DNA of 64,000 nt, from positions 496,001-560,000 of the forward strand of contig CAVYWD010000005.1 of the NCBI GenBank assembly GCA_963772225.1. The letters run 5' to 3'. A program made the position numbers and the translations under genes. Numbering within the stretch: position 1 is the first letter of the stretch; each line of letters opens with the position of its first letter. Source of the DNA: CAVYWD01 sp963772225. GTDB taxonomy: Bacteria; Myxococcota; Myxococcia; Myxococcales; UBA5297. Below are positions 15,552 to 25,283 of this stretch, piece after piece. The notes beneath the pieces are model-generated. The model was not told the DNA's origin, searched no databases, and worked only from the letters and a program-made list of their open reading frames with translations.

Positions 15552-15694
15552 GCCCCTGGGCATCGCCATCGTCGGCGGGCTTTTGCTCTCGCAGGTCCTG
15601 ACGCTGTTCACGACGCCGGTGGTGTACCTGGCGCTGGACAAGCTGACGCGGCCGAAGCGGTTCGGGCTGCCGCCGAAGCTCTCTTGACCTGTCT
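15552..15694 (+). repeat. 143-bp perfect direct repeat, copy 2 (remnant of the MdtC-like 3' end)
   Basis: An exact second copy of 13466-13608, without an upstream start or ribosome-binding site, in the same orientation. Beyond it the sequence (ACCGCTTCATAG...) is presumably the ancestral downstream flank of the RND gene, while the bases after copy 1 belong to the inserted segment. Confidence 0.95.
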
Positions 15695-15779
15695 ACCGCT
15701 TCATAGTTGAGGCTCTCGGATCGTCAGCGGCGCGAGGAAGGACCCCCGGCCGCTCGACCGACGATTGAAAGGAGCCTCG

Positions 15780-16283
15780 ATGAGCCCACGACCCGACAGC
15801 GACCCGTTTCAGGCCAAGCGAATCACGCGCACCGCGACCTTCGAGGTCGATGCGCCGAAAGGCAGGGTCTTCCCCCTGCTGTGCCCGGTCCGCGAGCGCG
15901 ACTGGCTCCCAGGGTGGGACGCGGACGTCGTCTTCTCGGAGTCCGGGCTGGTGGAGAACGGCTGCGTCTTCACCGCCGAGAACCGCCAGCTCGGCCCCGC
16001 GCTCTACGCCGTGAGCCGCCACGAGCCGGACCAAGGCGTGGTCGAGTTCGTCCTCTTCTTTCCAGGAAAGGCGGTGGTGAAGCTCGACATCGCCGTCGCG
16101 CCGACGCCGTCCGGCGGCACCCGCCTGAAGTGGACCCGCACCTACACCGGCCTGAGCGAGCAGGGCAACGCCGCGCTGGAGCTCATGACCGAGGCGCTGT
16201 TTCAGCAGCAGATGGCGGACCTGGCGCGCGCGCTGTCCCAGCATTGCGAGCGGTTGGAGGCATCCTTCGGCCGCCGCCCGTGA
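15780..16283 (+). CDS. SRPBCC (START/Bet v1-like) family protein
   Basis: A 167-residue protein starting at ATG 15780, preceded by AAAGGAG; a TTG start 15 bases upstream is less likely. It shows the SRPBCC pattern: an opening strand ITRTATFEVDAPKGRVFPLLCPVRE, DWLPGWDADVVFSESG, an alternating central sheet (GTRLKWTRTYTGL) and a long C-terminal amphipathic helix (MTEALFQQQMADLARALSQH). Such domains bind hydrophobic ligands in a cavity; the ligand is unknown. It is first in a short operon with a MerR-type regulator (11-bp gap) and a hydrolase, so it may respond to or modify the inducer. Confidence 0.8.
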   Translation: MSPRPDSDPFQAKRITRTATFEVDAPKGRVFPLLCPVRERDWLPGWDADVVFSESGLVENGCVFTAENRQLGPALYAVSRHEPDQGVVEFVLFFPGKAVVKLDIAVAPTPSGGTRLKWTRTYTGLSEQGNAALELMTEALFQQQMADLARALSQHCERLEASFGRRP

Positions 16284-16294
16284 AAGGCGCGCCC

Positions 16295-16828
16295 ATGCTC
16301 ACGCCCGGCAAGCTCGCGAAGAAGTTTCATCTCTCGCGCACCGCGCTCCTGTATTACGAGTCCATCGGGCTGCTCCAGCCGAGCGGGAGGAGCGAGAGCC
16401 GCTATCGGCAATACTCGGAAGAGGACGTCCGGAGGCTCGAGCAGATCTGCACGCTGCGCGAGGCGGGGCTGCGCTTGAAGGAGATCAAGCGGGTGCTCGA
16501 GTCGCCGGCGAACGTCCTCACACGGGCGTTGGAGGAGCGCCTCGAGCAGCTCAACGGCGAGATCTCGCGGCTTCGCAACCAACAGCGGTTCATCTTGGGC
16601 TTGCTGAGGACCGACCGCGCGCACCGGCGGATTCGCGTCATGAGCAAGGCGCTCTGGGTCTCGCTCCTGAAGGCGGCCGGCTTCTCGCAGGAGGACCGCA
16701 GCCGGTGGCACGCGGACTTCGAGCGGCTCTCGCCGGAGCAGCACCAGGAGTTTTTGGAATTCCTGTGCATCCCGGAGGGCGAGATCGCCGCCATTCGCGG
16801 CCATGCCCGCCGCGCCGCGAGGAAGTGA
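16295..16828 (+). CDS. MerR-family transcriptional regulator
   Basis: The 177-residue protein begins MLTPGKLAKKFHLSRTALLYY, the winged-helix start of the MerR family, followed by the second helix pair (YRQYSEEDVRRLEQICTLREAG, LRLKEIKRVL) and a long dimerisation coiled coil (LEERLEQLNGEISRLRNQQRFIL). The C-terminal ~70 residues (LLKAAGFSQEDRSRWHADFERLSPEQHQEFLEFL) resemble the effector region of MerR proteins with TipAS-like helices; no metal-binding Cys set is present. AAAGG lies 7 nt before ATG 16295; a GTG at 16280 overlapping the previous stop is an alternative start. It overlaps the hydrolase gene by one base (TGATG). Confidence 0.88.
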   Translation: MLTPGKLAKKFHLSRTALLYYESIGLLQPSGRSESRYRQYSEEDVRRLEQICTLREAGLRLKEIKRVLESPANVLTRALEERLEQLNGEISRLRNQQRFILGLLRTDRAHRRIRVMSKALWVSLLKAAGFSQEDRSRWHADFERLSPEQHQEFLEFLCIPEGEIAAIRGHARRAARK

Positions 16829-17775
16829 TGCCAAATGGAAAGCCCGCGATGGTGGCCGCAGGAGCCGCGCTCGCGCTCTTCTCCGGATGCACGCGCCGGA
16901 TGGCCGCGAAGGACGAGGCCTGGCACGAGCTCGTGGGCGAGCACCGCCGCGACGTGGACGTGGGGGCCTTTAGCCTCCATTGCATCGACATGGGGGCCGG
17001 CGAGCCCGTCGTCATGATTCACGGCGTTGCGGACTCCACCTATTCGTGGCACCGGAATGCAAAGGCCCTGGTCGACGCCGGCTTTCGCGTCATTCTCGTG
17101 GACCAGCCCGGGTTCGGGTATTCCGCGATTCCGCCGAAGGGGTGGATCTATTCGGTGGAGAATCAGGCCGAGGCGATTCTCAAGCTCATCGATGGAATCG
17201 GGGTCGAGCGGTTTCACGTCGTCGGGCATTCGCTCGGCGGCGGAGAGGCGCTGTACCTGGCCTGGAAGCACCCACAAAGAATTCGCCGAGCAGCAGTCCT
17301 GGCCCCGGCGTGCGAGCGAACGAGCTGCCCCTTTGGCCTGGGGACGGACCTCGTCGCCTGGGCCTTCGGGACCCGCTGGCTCACCGCCCGCGCCCTTCGC
17401 AGCGCGTTCTATCGGCCGGAGCGGGTGGGCGACGCCGAGATCGACGAGTACTCCCGCCTGCTGGACCGGCCGGGGCGCATGGGGCGCGGGGTCTTGGGCG
17501 GCGTGTGCCGAGATTACTTTTCGGCGGAGTATGACCGGATGACCGCGGCCTATGAGCATCTCGAGCCCGAGCTCCTGATCGTCTGGGGCGAGCGCGATAC
17601 TTGGCACCCGGTCGCGTTCGGGACCCGGCTTCAGGCGCGCGCGCCGAGGTCGCACCTGGTCGTCATTCCGGAGGCGGGCCACAACGCGCAGCAGGAGCGG
17701 CCGGAGGTCGTCAATCCCCTGCTGGTCCGGTTCCTGCGCGGCGACTCTCGAGAGGACGACGGCCCACGGAGGTGA
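16828..17775 (+). CDS. Alpha/beta-hydrolase, predicted lipoprotein
   Basis: A 315-residue protein with an N-terminal lipoprotein signal (MPNGKPAMVAAGAALALFSGC). Hydrolase motifs follow: oxyanion strand GEPVVMIHGVADSTYSWHRN, VDQPGFGYS, nucleophile elbow VGHSLGGGEALYLA, acid region IVWGERDTWHP and catalytic His in IPEAGHNAQQERPEVV. All members of a Ser-Asp-His triad are therefore visible. The substrate is unknown; sequence style is like C-C bond hydrolases and haloalkane-dehalogenase relatives. The ATG overlaps the stop of the MerR gene, preceded by GAGGAAG, so it is probably co-regulated. It is convergent with the YfhO-like gene, with only 10 bp between the stops. Confidence 0.88.
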   Translation: MPNGKPAMVAAGAALALFSGCTRRMAAKDEAWHELVGEHRRDVDVGAFSLHCIDMGAGEPVVMIHGVADSTYSWHRNAKALVDAGFRVILVDQPGFGYSAIPPKGWIYSVENQAEAILKLIDGIGVERFHVVGHSLGGGEALYLAWKHPQRIRRAAVLAPACERTSCPFGLGTDLVAWAFGTRWLTARALRSAFYRPERVGDAEIDEYSRLLDRPGRMGRGVLGGVCRDYFSAEYDRMTAAYEHLEPELLIVWGERDTWHPVAFGTRLQARAPRSHLVVIPEAGHNAQQERPEVVNPLLVRFLRGDSREDDGPRR

Positions 17776-17785
17776 GCTTTGGGTC

Positions 17786-20053
17786 TCATTCGAGCGAAGG
17801 CGGAGCGGCCGGGTGCCGCCTTCGTCGCGCGCCGACGACCACCGCCGCCCACGCGAAGGCCGCGGCCGCGCTCAGCCCCAGCCCCGCGATGAAGGAGCGC
17901 GGCCGATAGGTGAGCTCCACGCGATGGCGCCCCGCGGACACCGGCACGGCGCGCACCAGATAGTTGGCTCGGAGCACCGGCGCGCGGGCGCCGTCGACCC
18001 GCGCCTGCCACCCGGGAAAGAACGCGTCGGCGACGACGAGCAGCCCGGCGCCGCAGGCGTCGGTCTCGACCGCGAGCCGCGAGAGCCCGTCTTCCACCAC
18101 TTCCGCCCGCTCCGGGCCATCGCATTCCTGGAGAGGCGGCAGGTGCTCGCCGGGGCCGAGCTCGATGAGCGCCGCGCGTCGGAATCGCTCCGAGGGGCCG
18201 TTCAGCGCCGCGCGCGCCTCTCGCTCGGAGGCTGCCGCGGCGCGGTGCACGAGGAACGCGCGCGGCAGCGCGGTCGCGCTCCGGTAGAGCGCCGGAAGGG
18301 CGAGGAGATCGTCGCCCGGCTCACCGGCGATTCGAGCGGCTCCGGGAGGTCCCTCGCCTCGGCGCACGAGCCATCCCACGGACGCCAGGTCGTAGAGCGC
18401 CCGCGGGGGCGAGCTCAACAGCGGCGCCAGACGGCGGGGCTCGGGGGCGCCGTCGCCCTCCAGCGCGGGGAGCCGCTCCTCGACGTTGCGCCGAATCACC
18501 AGCGCGTCTCGGCTCTGCTCGAGATAGCGGCGCAGAGACCGCTGCGCGTCCGGATCATCGTCCGGCCAGCCGTCCGCGAGCTCGGGCTCCAGGCTGACGC
18601 GCGCCCACGGGGCTCCGGAGGCGCGGATCGCGGCGGCGAGCGACGAGGGCGCCGCGAGGCGCTCCGCCGAGATGCACAAGGGCGGGCCGGTGAGCAGGTG
18701 CGCCCCCAAGACCTCCAGGGCGGCGGCGAGCGCCACCGCCGAGCGCGCCGCGCGCGGGCCGAAGCGCGAGGCGAGTGCCGCGCCGAGCGCCGCGGCGAGG
18801 ACCGCCGCCGCAGCCAGCGCGATGCCAGGCATGGCCCCGGCGCGCGCCCCGAGCGCACGGGCGGCCGCGGCGCCCGCGAGGCCCAAGGCGGCCGCGCCCG
18901 CCGCCGCGCCGAACCCAATCCTGCGCCCGAGGCCCCGGCGCGCGAAGGCGGCGACGCGGTCGGCTCCGAGGCCCGCGAGCAGGCAGAGGACGAAGCCCGC
19001 GCCGAGCGCGTACTTGACTGGGTAGCGAAAGAGCCGAAGCGGGAAGAGGCCCAGAAGCGCGGCGGCCGGAGGGAAGTGTCGCCCGAGCGAGAGGAGCGCG
19101 AGCCCCAGGGCGGCCAACGCCAGTGGCCAGGTCCGCCGCCGCGCGGCGCGGCCGTGCAGCGCGGCGAGCGCGAGAGCGCCGGCGATGGCGCCCTGGAAGA
19201 GCGTGAGCACGAAGCGCTGGCCGCCGGGGCCGCGCTCGGCGGGCCAGTTGGCGCCCAGCGCGACCATCGAAGCGAGGTCCGAAAGGGACGCGGACCAGCT
19301 CAGGCGCATCTCGGGGGCGAGCCCCAGGGACTCGCGCGCCAGCTCGGCCGCGGGGAGCGCCGCCAGGGCGCCGAGGAGAAAGGCCCACGAGAGGCCGAGC
19401 GCGACGGCCACGAGCGCGCGCGGCGACCGGCGGCGGGCGTCCGCTGCGAGCGCGGCGGCGGCGCAGAGGGCGGCCTGCCACAGGAGCACCTCGGGCGAGC
19501 CGCACAGCAGCGACAGGGCCGCGGGGGCCGCGAGGAGCGCGGCGCTTCGGGCCGATGGGCGCCGGGCAGCGCCGAGCGCCGCGGCGACGAGGAAGCCGGT
19601 CCAGGACGCGGCGCCGGCGACGTTCTGCTCGTAGGCGAGGACGGTGAAGCCGACGCCCAGGCCGAACAGGCCGCCGCTCAGGGCGGCCGAGAGCCTGGAG
19701 GCGCCGAGCCGGCGCGCGGCGAGCGCGGTGCCCGAGACGGCGATGGCCACGTGGGCGAGATGCGCGAGGCTGACGCCAAAGACCGGTCCGGCCAAGAGCA
19801 CGGCGAGGGCGCGCAAAGGATAGAAGGCCTGCGATTGAAGGGTGGCCGCGAAGGGCTGGCCGAGCCGGGTGTAGGGGATCCAGAGCGGCAGCTCGAGGCG
19901 CGCGAGGCATTCGCGAAGGAACGCCGCGTCGGCGATGTAGAGCCGGAACACGTCGCGGCCCGCCAGCGCCTGGCCGGAGAGGAACGGGCGGTAGACCAGC
20001 CCGGCAGCGGCCAGGAGGCCGACGGTGAAAAGGAGTGTCCGACGCGTTCGCAT
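17786..20053 (-). CDS. YfhO-like polytopic membrane protein
   Basis: The 755-residue protein begins MRTRRTLLFTVGLLAAAGLV and contains about a dozen hydrophobic helices. Landmarks of the YfhO/GT-C-like family are GRDVFRLYIADAAFLRECLARLELPLWIPY (luminal loop with the Asp of the first loop), FPLRLFRYPVKYALGAGF (FRYP motif) and a soluble C-terminal part with ADAFFPGWQARVDGARAPVLRANYLVRAV. A final transmembrane segment and an Arg tail end the protein. Relatives are glycosyltransferase-like enzymes of the cell envelope. The ATG overlaps the stop of the VOC gene by one base (TGATG), so the two are translationally coupled. Confidence 0.8.
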   Translation of the reverse strand: MRTRRTLLFTVGLLAAAGLVYRPFLSGQALAGRDVFRLYIADAAFLRECLARLELPLWIPYTRLGQPFAATLQSQAFYPLRALAVLLAGPVFGVSLAHLAHVAIAVSGTALAARRLGASRLSAALSGGLFGLGVGFTVLAYEQNVAGAASWTGFLVAAALGAARRPSARSAALLAAPAALSLLCGSPEVLLWQAALCAAAALAADARRRSPRALVAVALGLSWAFLLGALAALPAAELARESLGLAPEMRLSWSASLSDLASMVALGANWPAERGPGGQRFVLTLFQGAIAGALALAALHGRAARRRTWPLALAALGLALLSLGRHFPPAAALLGLFPLRLFRYPVKYALGAGFVLCLLAGLGADRVAAFARRGLGRRIGFGAAAGAAALGLAGAAAARALGARAGAMPGIALAAAAVLAAALGAALASRFGPRAARSAVALAAALEVLGAHLLTGPPLCISAERLAAPSSLAAAIRASGAPWARVSLEPELADGWPDDDPDAQRSLRRYLEQSRDALVIRRNVEERLPALEGDGAPEPRRLAPLLSSPPRALYDLASVGWLVRRGEGPPGAARIAGEPGDDLLALPALYRSATALPRAFLVHRAAAASEREARAALNGPSERFRRAALIELGPGEHLPPLQECDGPERAEVVEDGLSRLAVETDACGAGLLVVADAFFPGWQARVDGARAPVLRANYLVRAVPVSAGRHRVELTYRPRSFIAGLGLSAAAAFAWAAVVVGARRRRHPAAPPSLE

Positions 20054-20421
20054 CACCGAGTCGGCAGGACCTCCAGCCAGTATCCGTCGGGGTCGTTGAT
20101 GAAGTAGATCCCCATCGCCGGATTCTCGTAGCAGATGCACTTCATCCGCGCGTGCTTGGCTTGCGCGGCGTCGTAGTCGTCCACCGTGAACGCGAGGTGG
20201 AACTCGTTGTCGCCCAGGTCGTAGGGCTCGCGGCGGTCCTTGAGCCACGTCAGCTCGAGCTTGTGCGCCGAGCGCCCGTCGCCGAGGTAGACGATGACGA
20301 AGCTCCCGCCGGGGCCGTCGATTCGGCCGGTCTCGGAGAGGCCGAGGGCGTCTCGATAGAACGCCATGCTGCGGTCGAGGTCGAGGACGTTGATGTTGTT
20401 GTGGGCGAAAGCGAATCGCAT
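20053..20421 (-). CDS. Glyoxalase I-like VOC superfamily protein
   Basis: The 122-residue protein has one complete VOC module pair. Potential metal ligands occur at all four family positions: His in FAHNNINVLDL, Glu in HKLELTW, His in NEFHLAFTV and Glu in GYWLEVLP. LDRSMAFYRDALGL and GGSFVIVYLGDG are typical of lactoylglutathione lyases, so methylglyoxal detoxification is the best guess, though related dioxygenase-like members exist. GGAGAG precedes ATG 20421. It is encoded immediately upstream of, and overlapping, the YfhO-like gene. Confidence 0.85.
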   Translation of the reverse strand: MRFAFAHNNINVLDLDRSMAFYRDALGLSETGRIDGPGGSFVIVYLGDGRSAHKLELTWLKDRREPYDLGDNEFHLAFTVDDYDAAQAKHARMKCICYENPAMGIYFINDPDGYWLEVLPTR

Positions 20422-20730
20422 CGGCTCTCCTTCGTCGGTCGAGAAGCAAAGATCTTCGCACGAGCGGGGCCGGCGACCGCAGGGCTCGATGGGCTGTCTC
20501 TCTCGCGACGTCCAAATTCGCGCGGCGACGGGAGTCGCGCCGGCGCCCTGCTCCAGCTCCTGGCGGACCGCGGGGGACCGCGCAGTCTGCAGTCTTTTCG
20601 CGCCGCGAACGGTGCGAAACGCGGCGGCGCAGCCCGAAGATCCACGCCGAGATCGGCAGATGCCTCGTTGGCGCAGATCCTGCTGCCTCCGTGAGCACCA
20701 GGCACGGTGCTTTCGGGAGCAGGTGAGCAG
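20422..20730. other. Divergent promoter region, no gene seen
   Basis: These 309 bp lie between the minus-strand VOC gene and the plus-strand kinase gene. Frames through it are Arg/Ser/Ala-rich shadows without a start or family resemblance. It should contain two divergent promoters; none is recognisable by eye. Confidence 0.5.
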
Positions 20731-21735
<1,005 letters not shown>

Positions 21736-21852
21736 AGCGGCGAGCGCGCCCCGAGGGGATGGTGGGCGGGTCCCACATGGTCGCACCGGCCCCTCTACCG
21801 CACGGGGTGAGTTTCTTCACCCGGGATCGCGGAGCGCTATGATGGCCGTTCG

Positions 21853-22696
21853 ATGCCCAAAGTGGAAATGGTTCAACGCACGACGACAGACCGTGCGCCG
21901 CGGCGAGCGAATGCGGCGCTCCTTCTGACGCTGCTGCTGATTGGCTGCGCGTGGAGCGCGGCGTCGGCGCGTGCCCGCGAGCCGAAGGGGCCGCCGCCGG
22001 AGGTCATCGCGGACGGGGAGCATTGGCGCATCGTCACCCCGCGCGGGCCCGTCCACGTCTGGCGCCCCAGGCTCTACGACCACTCGACCGCGGGCGTGGT
22101 CGTCTACGTTCACGGTTACTACACCGACGCCGACGGCGCCTGGACGGAACACCGGCTGGCGGACCAGTTCCGGCGCAGCCGCCGCAACGCCCTCTTCGTA
22201 GTTCCCGAGGCGCCGTCGTCGGCGACGCAGGCGGTGGTCTGGACGGGCCCCGAGGAGCTCTGGACGGCCATCGTCGACGGGCTCGGCATCACCGTGCCGT
22301 ACGGCCCGCTGGTGATGGCCGGGCACAGCGGCGGGTTTCGCACCATCGTGGAGTGGCTGCCGAGCAACCAGGTCGACCAGGTCGTGCTGCTCGACGGCCT
22401 GTACGGCGGACAGCCCGAGCTGCTCAAGTGGATGGCCGGCCACAGCAAGTACAAGCGCCCGTACCTCGTCCTCGTCCCCTCCGGGACGACGGAGAAGGAG
22501 ACGCAGAAGCTCGTGTCCGCGGTGCCGGGGGGCCGAGAGCGCGCCGCTTTGGGTGTCGGCCGGCATGGTCGGCGATATCGCGGCGAAGGTGCTGGTGCTG
22601 GGCTCGACCTCCGGCCACATGGAGGTCGTGACCGAGGGCCACGCCATCCCCGCGACCCTGAGCATCACGGCGCTTCCGGCGGTGCCCGAGTCGTAG
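21853..22696 (+). pseudogene. Alpha/beta-hydrolase-like exported protein with a frameshift in a G6 run
   Basis: ATG 21853 opens a protein with an N-terminal hydrophobic segment (ALLLTLLLIGCAWSAASARA). A hydrolase-like domain follows: GVVVYVHGYYTDADGAW, RNALFVVPEAP and LVMAGHSGGFRTIVEWL (nucleophile elbow), then VVLLDGLYGG. After LVSAVPG the frame breaks at the six-G run 22527-22532. One base over, the reading continues APLWVSAGMVGDIAAKVLVL, then GSTSGHMEVVTEGHAIPATL, to TAG 22694-22696, giving a plausible catalytic His. Deleting one G restores a ~280-codon gene. It is recorded as a pseudogene on the sequence as given, but a homopolymer indel is likely. Confidence 0.7.
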
Positions 22697-22712
22697 CTCC
22701 TCGCCCCCAACC

Positions 22713-22737
22713 CCTCACCGCCAGCGAGGGGGTGAGG
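22713..22737. terminator. Bidirectional terminator-like hairpin
   Basis: CCTCACC (22713-22719) and GGTGAGG (22731-22737) form a stem of 7 bp within C/G-rich flanks, placed exactly between the convergent hydrolase and GlsB-like genes. There is no T-tract. Confidence 0.45.
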
Positions 22738-22742
22738 CAGGC

Positions 22743-23006
22743 TCACGCCCGAGCGCTTCGGGTCGCTGAGAGGACAATCCGGAGCAAGAACACGAAGACC
22801 GCCGCGCCGATGATGGCGGGGATGATCTGAATGCCGCGGACGCTGGGGCCGAAGTGGAGGATTAGCCCTCCGATCCAGGCGCCGATGAACCCGACGACCG
22901 TCGAGCCAACCCAGCCGCCCGGGACCTTGACCCCGCCGATCATCTCGCCGAGCGCGCCGGCGACGAAAGCGACAATCAGTAGAACAATGAGACCCGCGAT
23001 GCTCAT
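22743..23006 (-). CDS. GlsB/YeaQ/YmgE family small membrane protein
   Basis: An 87-residue, highly hydrophobic protein with three transmembrane helices and the glycine-rich signature of the transglycosylase-associated (YeaQ/YmgE) family: IAGLIVLLIVAFVAGALGEM, GGWVGSTVVGFIGAWIGGLIL and the C-terminal IIPAIIGAAVFVFLLRIV. Members are usually stress-induced; the molecular role is not established. ATG 23006 is preceded by AGGAGA. It is probably monocistronic. Confidence 0.88.
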   Translation of the reverse strand: MSIAGLIVLLIVAFVAGALGEMIGGVKVPGGWVGSTVVGFIGAWIGGLILHFGPSVRGIQIIPAIIGAAVFVFLLRIVLSATRSARA

Positions 23007-23428
23007 GAGTCTTCTCCTGGGCGCCCATGCCCTTACGAAATCTGAAGCGCGCCCCGCCGGCGGGCTCGCCCGCTCGGAGGCACTCGAGGAGAGCGAATCC
23101 GCCGGTGCTCGCGAGGGGCCTCGCCAGGCGCCCCTCCGCCCGCGGCTTCGGCGAGCGGGAACGGGAAGGTGACCCTCAGGGCCATCGGCGGCCGGGCGCT
23201 CAGAACCGAACAGCAGGGCCCGCTCGGAAAAGTTCATTTCAACTCAAATGATGGCTCGGGATGCCGCGGCCTTCGCCGAGCCGGGGGGGACAGCGGTCAA
23301 AGCTTGCCTCGCTCGGGTCTGTCGAACGATGCTTCGGTCGGGTGAGCTAAGAAAATCCATCGCCGGCCGTCCTCTGTCGCCCGCCTAGGCGGGCCGATGT
23401 CGTCATCGATATCCGAAGGAGCCTGTCC
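23007..23428. other. Divergent intergenic region, no gene seen
   Basis: These 422 bp separate the GlsB-like gene and the glycosyltransferase. All frames are low-quality Arg/Pro/Ser-rich shadows. A GAAGGAGC Shine-Dalgarno lies at the right edge before ATG 23429. Confidence 0.5.
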
Positions 23429-24595
23429 ATGCGCATCGCCCTCTTGAGCTGGGAAGCCCTGCACTCCATGGCCGTGGGAGGCGTCGCGGTCCACGTCACG
23501 GAGCTCGGCGCGGCTCTGGAGCGAAAAGGGCACGAGGTCCACGTCTATACGCGCATGCGTTGGCCCGGCGACTGGACCTACGACAAGATCCACGGCGTCC
23601 ATTACCACCGCGTGCCCTACCACGGGAACTCGAGCTTCATCGAAGATGTCGACAACATGTGCCGCGCCTTTGTGACCGCGGTATTCCAGACCGAGGATTA
23701 CATGGGCGCCGGCTTCGACGTGGTGCATGCGCACGACTGGCTCGCCTCCAACGCCATGGTCTGGATCAAGCGAGGTCGGGGCAGAAAGGGTATTTTGACC
23801 ATGCACTCCACCGAATACGGCCGGTGCGGCAACAATTTCTACGGCGGCCCGTCGCGCCGCATCATGGATCACGAGCGCGACGGGACCTTTTCGGCCGATC
23901 GCGTCATCGCGGTGTCCTGGGCGCTCAAGAACGAGGTCGGGTGGATCTACAACGTCCCCGACTGGAAAGCCTGCATGATCTACAACGGCATCTCGTATCG
24001 GGCTTTCGACGGGCAGGTCGACTCTGGCGAGGTCAAGGCGCGCTATCACATCGGCCCGGTGGACCCCACCGTGCTCTTCGTCGGGCGCATTACCTCGCAA
24101 AAGGCGCCGGATGTCTTGGTCCAGGCCATTCCCATGGTGCTCCGATATCACCCGGGCGCCAAGTTCGTGATCACTGGCGAAGGGGACATGAAGGCTCAGG
24201 TGCAGCGCATGGCGCATCAATACGGCGTGGCCCACGCCTGTCGATTTCACGGCAACCTGCCGCGCCAGCAGCTCATCGACTTGTACAAAGCGGTCGACTG
24301 CGTGTGCGTCCCCAGCCGCAACGAGCCCTTCGGCCTGGTGGTGCTCGAGGCCTGGGCCGCCGGGAAGCCGGTGGTGGCGACCCACCACGGCGGGCCCTCC
24401 GAATTCGTCTGGCACGACGTGACCGGGTACAAGATCTGGCCGAATCCGAGCTCGGTGGCGTGGGGCGTCGGCACGCTCTTCGCCAATTTCGAGCACGCCC
24501 GCTGGATGGGCCAGAACGGCCGCCGCGCGGCAGAGTCGGCCTTCTCGTGGGACACCATCGCCGACCATACGCTCGCCGTGTACGCGAGTTGCTGA
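23429..24595 (+). CDS. GT4-family glycosyltransferase (glycogen synthase-like)
   Basis: A 388-residue GT-B fold enzyme. The N-terminal domain has the GGVAVHVTELGAALERKGHEV loop and VVHAHDWLASNAM. The C-terminal domain has VLFVGRITSQKAPDVLVQAI, FHGNLPRQQLIDLYKAVDCV and the EX7E donor-binding motif in NEPFGLVVLEAWAAGKPVV, then HHGGPSEFV. Conservation of the HAHDW and EYGRCGNNF segments resembles short bacterial/archaeal glycogen or alpha-glucan synthases rather than LPS transferases. It would use a nucleotide sugar to extend an alpha-glucan or related polymer. ATG 23429 is preceded by GAAGGAGC. No glycogen-branching or pyrophosphorylase gene is nearby. Confidence 0.85.
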   Translation: MRIALLSWEALHSMAVGGVAVHVTELGAALERKGHEVHVYTRMRWPGDWTYDKIHGVHYHRVPYHGNSSFIEDVDNMCRAFVTAVFQTEDYMGAGFDVVHAHDWLASNAMVWIKRGRGRKGILTMHSTEYGRCGNNFYGGPSRRIMDHERDGTFSADRVIAVSWALKNEVGWIYNVPDWKACMIYNGISYRAFDGQVDSGEVKARYHIGPVDPTVLFVGRITSQKAPDVLVQAIPMVLRYHPGAKFVITGEGDMKAQVQRMAHQYGVAHACRFHGNLPRQQLIDLYKAVDCVCVPSRNEPFGLVVLEAWAAGKPVVATHHGGPSEFVWHDVTGYKIWPNPSSVAWGVGTLFANFEHARWMGQNGRRAAESAFSWDTIADHTLAVYASC

Positions 24596-25023
24596 GGTTC
24601 CGGCGGCGCGCCTTCCTCAGGAGACGGCCGGCCTCGCGCCAAGTCGACCCGACCCACGACGCTCTGGAGCTCCGACATCCACGTTGGCCCCAAGGGCGAG
24701 GCGCGCCGTCTCGGATCTCGCGCTCTGCGCCCTCCGCCCGGACGGTTGCCTCCAGGGCCGGCGTTCCTCGGGAGCAACCCATGGCCGTGGGTCGACCCGA
24801 CCGGGACGACCCAGGTGCGGACGCTGCCGGCCAAGGCTCGCTACGACTCGGGCACGCCGGACGTCGTCCCCTGACGAGGCCTGCGGGGCTTGAAACGTCC
24901 AACCTGTTTCTCCCGTCCGGGCATCTGTCACGCCAAGGAAATTGCGCGAGCACCGGGGCCCGTAAGGTAGACTTCAATCCGGCCAGGACGAGCCTCCTTT
25001 GTCGGAGGCGCCGCGCCCCCGCG
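24596..25023. other. Left flank of the transposon, no intact gene
   Basis: This region lies between the glycosyltransferase and the transposon target site. A frame at 24662-24874 ends in a protein-like string (listed separately). Bases after ~24,930 are the former upstream region of the Gly-rich lipoprotein gene, now cut off from it by the transposon. Confidence 0.5.
24662..24874 (+). pseudogene. Possible C-terminal remnant of an exported protein
   Basis: The frame ending at TGA 24872-24874 reads LWSSDIHVGPKGEARRLG... and closes with PAFLGSNPWPWVDPTGTTQ and AKARYDSGTPDVVP. The Trp/Pro-rich stretch looks selected rather than random and has the style of C-termini of secreted myxobacterial proteins. 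There is no start codon, signal or recognisable domain in the preceding codons. It is reported as a possible fragment only. Confidence 0.25.
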
Positions 25024-25028
25024 GATGT

Positions 25029-25046
25029 TGTTGCGTTGCGCGCCCA
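25029..25046 (+). repeat. Transposon left terminal inverted repeat
   Basis: TGTTGCGTTGCGCGCCCA, an exact reverse complement of 29671-29688. The adjacent outer pentamer GATGT is the target duplication. A second putative transposase site (CGTTGCAC 25058-25065, GCTGTCA 25070-25076) follows 11 nt inside. Confidence 0.95.
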
Positions 25047-25231
25047 CGTTCGCAGCTCGTTGCACGAAGGCTGTCACGGCGCGCCTGTTCCGGCAGGCCG
25101 TTCCGCGCGCGCCCCTATCGTGGAACGGCGGAACAGGGAACGGGTTGGGCGACTCGAGGTCGTTGGGCCTTGAGCTCCGGCGACGACCCGCGCGGCTTCG
25201 TGCGCGGGGCGGCGCCGGAGCCACAGGGGGT

Positions 25232-25252
25232 CTGGGGGATGTAAGCCCCCAG
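25232..25252 (-). terminator. Terminator-like hairpin after the transposon operon
   Basis: CTGGGGG (25232-25238) and CCCCCAG (25246-25252) form a perfect 7-bp stem with a 7-nt loop, 31 bp downstream of the last minus-strand stop (25284). It probably ends the transposon mRNA and may block readthrough into the end. Confidence 0.5.
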
Positions 25253-25283
25253 CGTCGGTCGGCCGTGACGGGGCGAGCGGACG

